Assembly: GCA_002291495.1 (NCBI GenBank)
Contig: DBAE01000215.1
Location: 1-8,009, forward strand
Reading direction: 5' to 3'
From: Bacteriovoracaceae bacterium UBA1018
GTDB taxonomy: Bacteria > Bdellovibrionota > UBA1018
Length of the DNA stretch: 8,009 bases
Shown: positions 5,964 to 8,009 of the stretch, in pieces
Position numbering within the stretch: the first letter of the stretch is position 1
How the letters are laid out: every line of letters starts with the position of its first letter
Notes under the pieces: generated by a model
Databases searched by the model: none
The model's input: the letters and a program-made list of their open reading frames with translations, nothing else
What the model was told of the DNA's origin: nothing
Position numbers and translations under genes: made by a program

Positions 5964-8009
5964 ATGAGCAAATCAAGCACACCTCTTCCATTTCAACGTA
6001 AAGAACGAACGATCCGTCTCCAAGGAGTACGGCAAAATAACCTGAAGAACGTCAGTGTCGAGTTCCCGTCCAGACAGATCTCAGTCGTCACGGGATTATC
6101 GGGTAGCGGCAAAAGCTCGCTTGTTTTTGACACTCTCTATGCCGAGGGACAAAGACGTTACGTCGAAAGTTTGTCCACCTATACCAGGCAATTTTTAGAA
6201 AAGATGCCTAAGCCCGAGCTCGATCTGGTGCAAAACATTCCGCCTGCAATCGCGCTCGAGCAAAAAAACCATGTGATTAATTCACGAAGCACGGTGGGCA
6301 CTCAGACGGAGATCGTCGATTACCTCAAACTTTTGTACGCCAAGGCAGGACGCACTTACTGTGTGAATTGCGGGCATGAAGTCAACAAACTCGACTCCGC
6401 AACGATCCTAAACTGGGCGATGGAATGGCTACCAGGCAAAAAGGCGTTAATTGTCTCACCTATCCTTACCAATGAGCAGCAAGAAGAAGGCAGGAAAAAG
6501 TCGACTAAAAAAGCCGCCAAAAAAGCCCCTTCAAAAACTAAGAAAGCTCCATCTAAAGGTGCAACTACGCTCCTCTCACTTTTCCAGATTCTGAAAGAGC
6601 AAGGTTATAGCCGGGCACTTTATCTCCCGAAATCTTCCAAAAAGTCTGAAGGAAAAGTTCTTGAACTCGATGATCTCGATGCAGCTGAGATCTCAAAAAT
6701 TTCACCTTCAGCCGTACAAGATGGAGAGCTCTTCGCAGTCGTTGACCGAATTCGAGTGGCTTCTGATATCGGGATTGATGATGTAGAGACCCGATCACGC
6801 GTTTTAGACTCCGTTGATCAATCCATTGCTATTAGTCGCGGGAAAGTTGGATTTTACGATCTCGACTCTCAAGAGTTCAAACTTTTTGACAGCCGTTTTG
6901 CCTGTATCAACTGCGGCCGCGAGCATCGCATCCCTGAACCCAATCTTTTTTCTTTTAATAGTCCGGTAGGAGCTTGTCCTAAGTGTAGTGGATTTGGCCA
7001 CACGCTTGAGCTCGATGAAGCGCTGATCGTGCCAGATCCTTCCAAGACTATTAAGAACGGCGCGATCGATCCTTTCTCGAAACCCTCGTTCTCTGAATGG
7101 CAAAAAGATCTATTTCGATTTGCTGAGCGAAACGGCATCTCCATCGGAAAACGTTATCGCGAACTCACTGCTAGTGAAAAAGAGCTCCTCTGGAAGGGCT
7201 CACCGAAGGACTCCACATTTCCGGGAATCTTAGGATGCTTCGAAGATCTCAAACGTTATAAATACAAACTTCACGTGCGGGTGTTTATTCGCCGCTATCA
7301 AACACAAAGCCTGTGCCTGGAGTGTAAAGGTGCGCGCCTTCGACCAGAAGCCCTAGCGGTACGTCTCGGCGATAAGGCGAAATCAGTCTCGATCTCGGAT
7401 GCTATGGAGATGCCAATTCAGGACATCTTAGGTTGGCTCAAAGGTCTTGAACTGAGACCCAACGAAAAGAAAATCACTGGCGAAGTATTGAGCCAAGTCG
7501 AACGCAGACTCGCTTTCTTAGAAGAAGTGGGAGTCGGATACTTAACCCTTTCGCGCCTCACTAAGACTTTATCTGGCGGAGAATTTCAACGCATTAACCT
7601 TGCTACTCAACTCGGCAATGGCCTTTGCGGTACGCTCTACATCTTGGATGAACCTTCGATCGGTCTGCACGCTGCCGATACAGAACGGTTAATCCGAGTG
7701 CTGAAGCGATTGCGAGATCAGGGCAATACAGTTGTTGTTGTCGAACATGACCTCGAAGTGATGAAAGCCGCTGACTGGTTAGTTGAGTTAGGACCAGGCG
7801 CCGGCCGAAAAGGTGGCGAGCTTGTCTCACAAGGAACTGCAAAAACACTCGAAGAAACTCCTGGCTCTGTCACGGGTAAATACTTATCGGGTGCGTTTGA
7901 GATCAGACGTTCGCGCCCTCCTCGTCCACCTGCACGCCGACAGATTAAGATAATTGGATGCCACGAACACAACCTCAAAGACATCAATGTTGAGATACCG
8001 CTCGATCGT
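5964..8009 (+). CDS. uvrA: UvrA, excinuclease ABC subunit A (5' 682 codons; cut by window end)
   Basis: DNA damage-recognition ATPase of nucleotide excision repair, acting as a dimer with UvrB. The frame is open from ATG 5964 to the right edge, 682 codons of an expected ~940-1000. Seen in order: Walker A GLSGSGKSS (K50); YAEGQRRYVESLS; RSTVGTxTEI; a CxxC at C133/C136; a zinc module C314/C317/C338/C341 with the same 3-21-3 spacing as E. coli UvrA, around the EPNLFSFNSPVGACPKC core; C451/C454; ABC signature LSGGE (536-540); Walker B LDEPSIGLH (D562/E563); H-loop EHD (H595); and the start of the second ABC half (IGCHEHNLKDINVEIP). An extra Lys/Ala/Pro/Ser-rich segment (about 176-200) interrupts the UvrB-binding domain region. 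ATG 5964 is the first start after an in-frame stop at 5946; the ribosome binding site is weak (AGTAGG, about 14 bp away). Divergent from the protease operon. Confidence 0.95.
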   Translation, partial: MSKSSTPLPFQRKERTIRLQGVRQNNLKNVSVEFPSRQISVVTGLSGSGKSSLVFDTLYAEGQRRYVESLSTYTRQFLEKMPKPELDLVQNIPPAIALEQKNHVINSRSTVGTQTEIVDYLKLLYAKAGRTYCVNCGHEVNKLDSATILNWAMEWLPGKKALIVSPILTNEQQEEGRKKSTKKAAKKAPSKTKKAPSKGATTLLSLFQILKEQGYSRALYLPKSSKKSEGKVLELDDLDAAEISKISPSAVQDGELFAVVDRIRVASDIGIDDVETRSRVLDSVDQSIAISRGKVGFYDLDSQEFKLFDSRFACINCGREHRIPEPNLFSFNSPVGACPKCSGFGHTLELDEALIVPDPSKTIKNGAIDPFSKPSFSEWQKDLFRFAERNGISIGKRYRELTASEKELLWKGSPKDSTFPGILGCFEDLKRYKYKLHVRVFIRRYQTQSLCLECKGARLRPEALAVRLGDKAKSVSISDAMEMPIQDILGWLKGLELRPNEKKITGEVLSQVERRLAFLEEVGVGYLTLSRLTKTLSGGEFQRINLATQLGNGLCGTLYILDEPSIGLHAADTERLIRVLKRLRDQGNTVVVVEHDLEVMKAADWLVELGPGAGRKGGELVSQGTAKTLEETPGSVTGKYLSGAFEIRRSRPPRPPARRQIKIIGCHEHNLKDINVEIPLDR

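Overview
The window looks like a chromosomal segment from a mid-GC Gram-negative bacterium that exports many small proteins. Gene style (a secreted subtilase beside small secreted unknowns, a COG1078-type HD protein, UvrA) would fit Bdellovibrionota or a related deltaproteobacterial-type lineage. That assignment is inference only, since no rRNA or lineage marker is present.

Layout. Left arm, plus strand (1-2081): the 3' end of a gene with a Pro/Ala/Ser linker and glycine-rich C-terminus; a complete COG1078-like HD-domain phosphohydrolase (probable dNTP triphosphohydrolase); and a small secreted two-cysteine protein of unknown function. Middle, minus strand (5694 down to 2096): five consecutive genes, each with an N-terminal signal peptide or membrane anchor. 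In order of transcription these are a small basic membrane-anchored or secreted protein, a compact subtilisin-like protease, a four-cysteine secreted protein, a protein built from five tandem alpha/beta repeats, and a secreted protein of unknown function. The first four are separated by only 3 to 4 bp, and the last follows after a 55 bp AT-rich gap. Right arm, plus strand (5964 to the edge): the first 682 codons of uvrA, divergent from the protease operon and cut by the window end. This long uvrA frame is clear from its motifs.

The 269 bp divergent intergenic region (5695-5963) holds the most interesting signals. On the minus strand there is an exact TGGCAC-N5-TTGC sigma-54 (-24/-12) element, oriented toward the protease operon. 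Its predicted +1 falls at the first base pairs of a stable 5' leader hairpin. About 90-120 bp upstream lie a perfect dyad (ACCCC-N5-GGGGT) and a helically phased TTTAGGA direct repeat, both plausible enhancer-binding sites.

Taken together, the best candidate for a little-described system is a sigma-54-controlled export operon. It encodes a propeptide-less subtilase that has Ser at the usual oxyanion Asn position, with four co-transcribed envelope or secreted partners that I cannot assign to characterised families.
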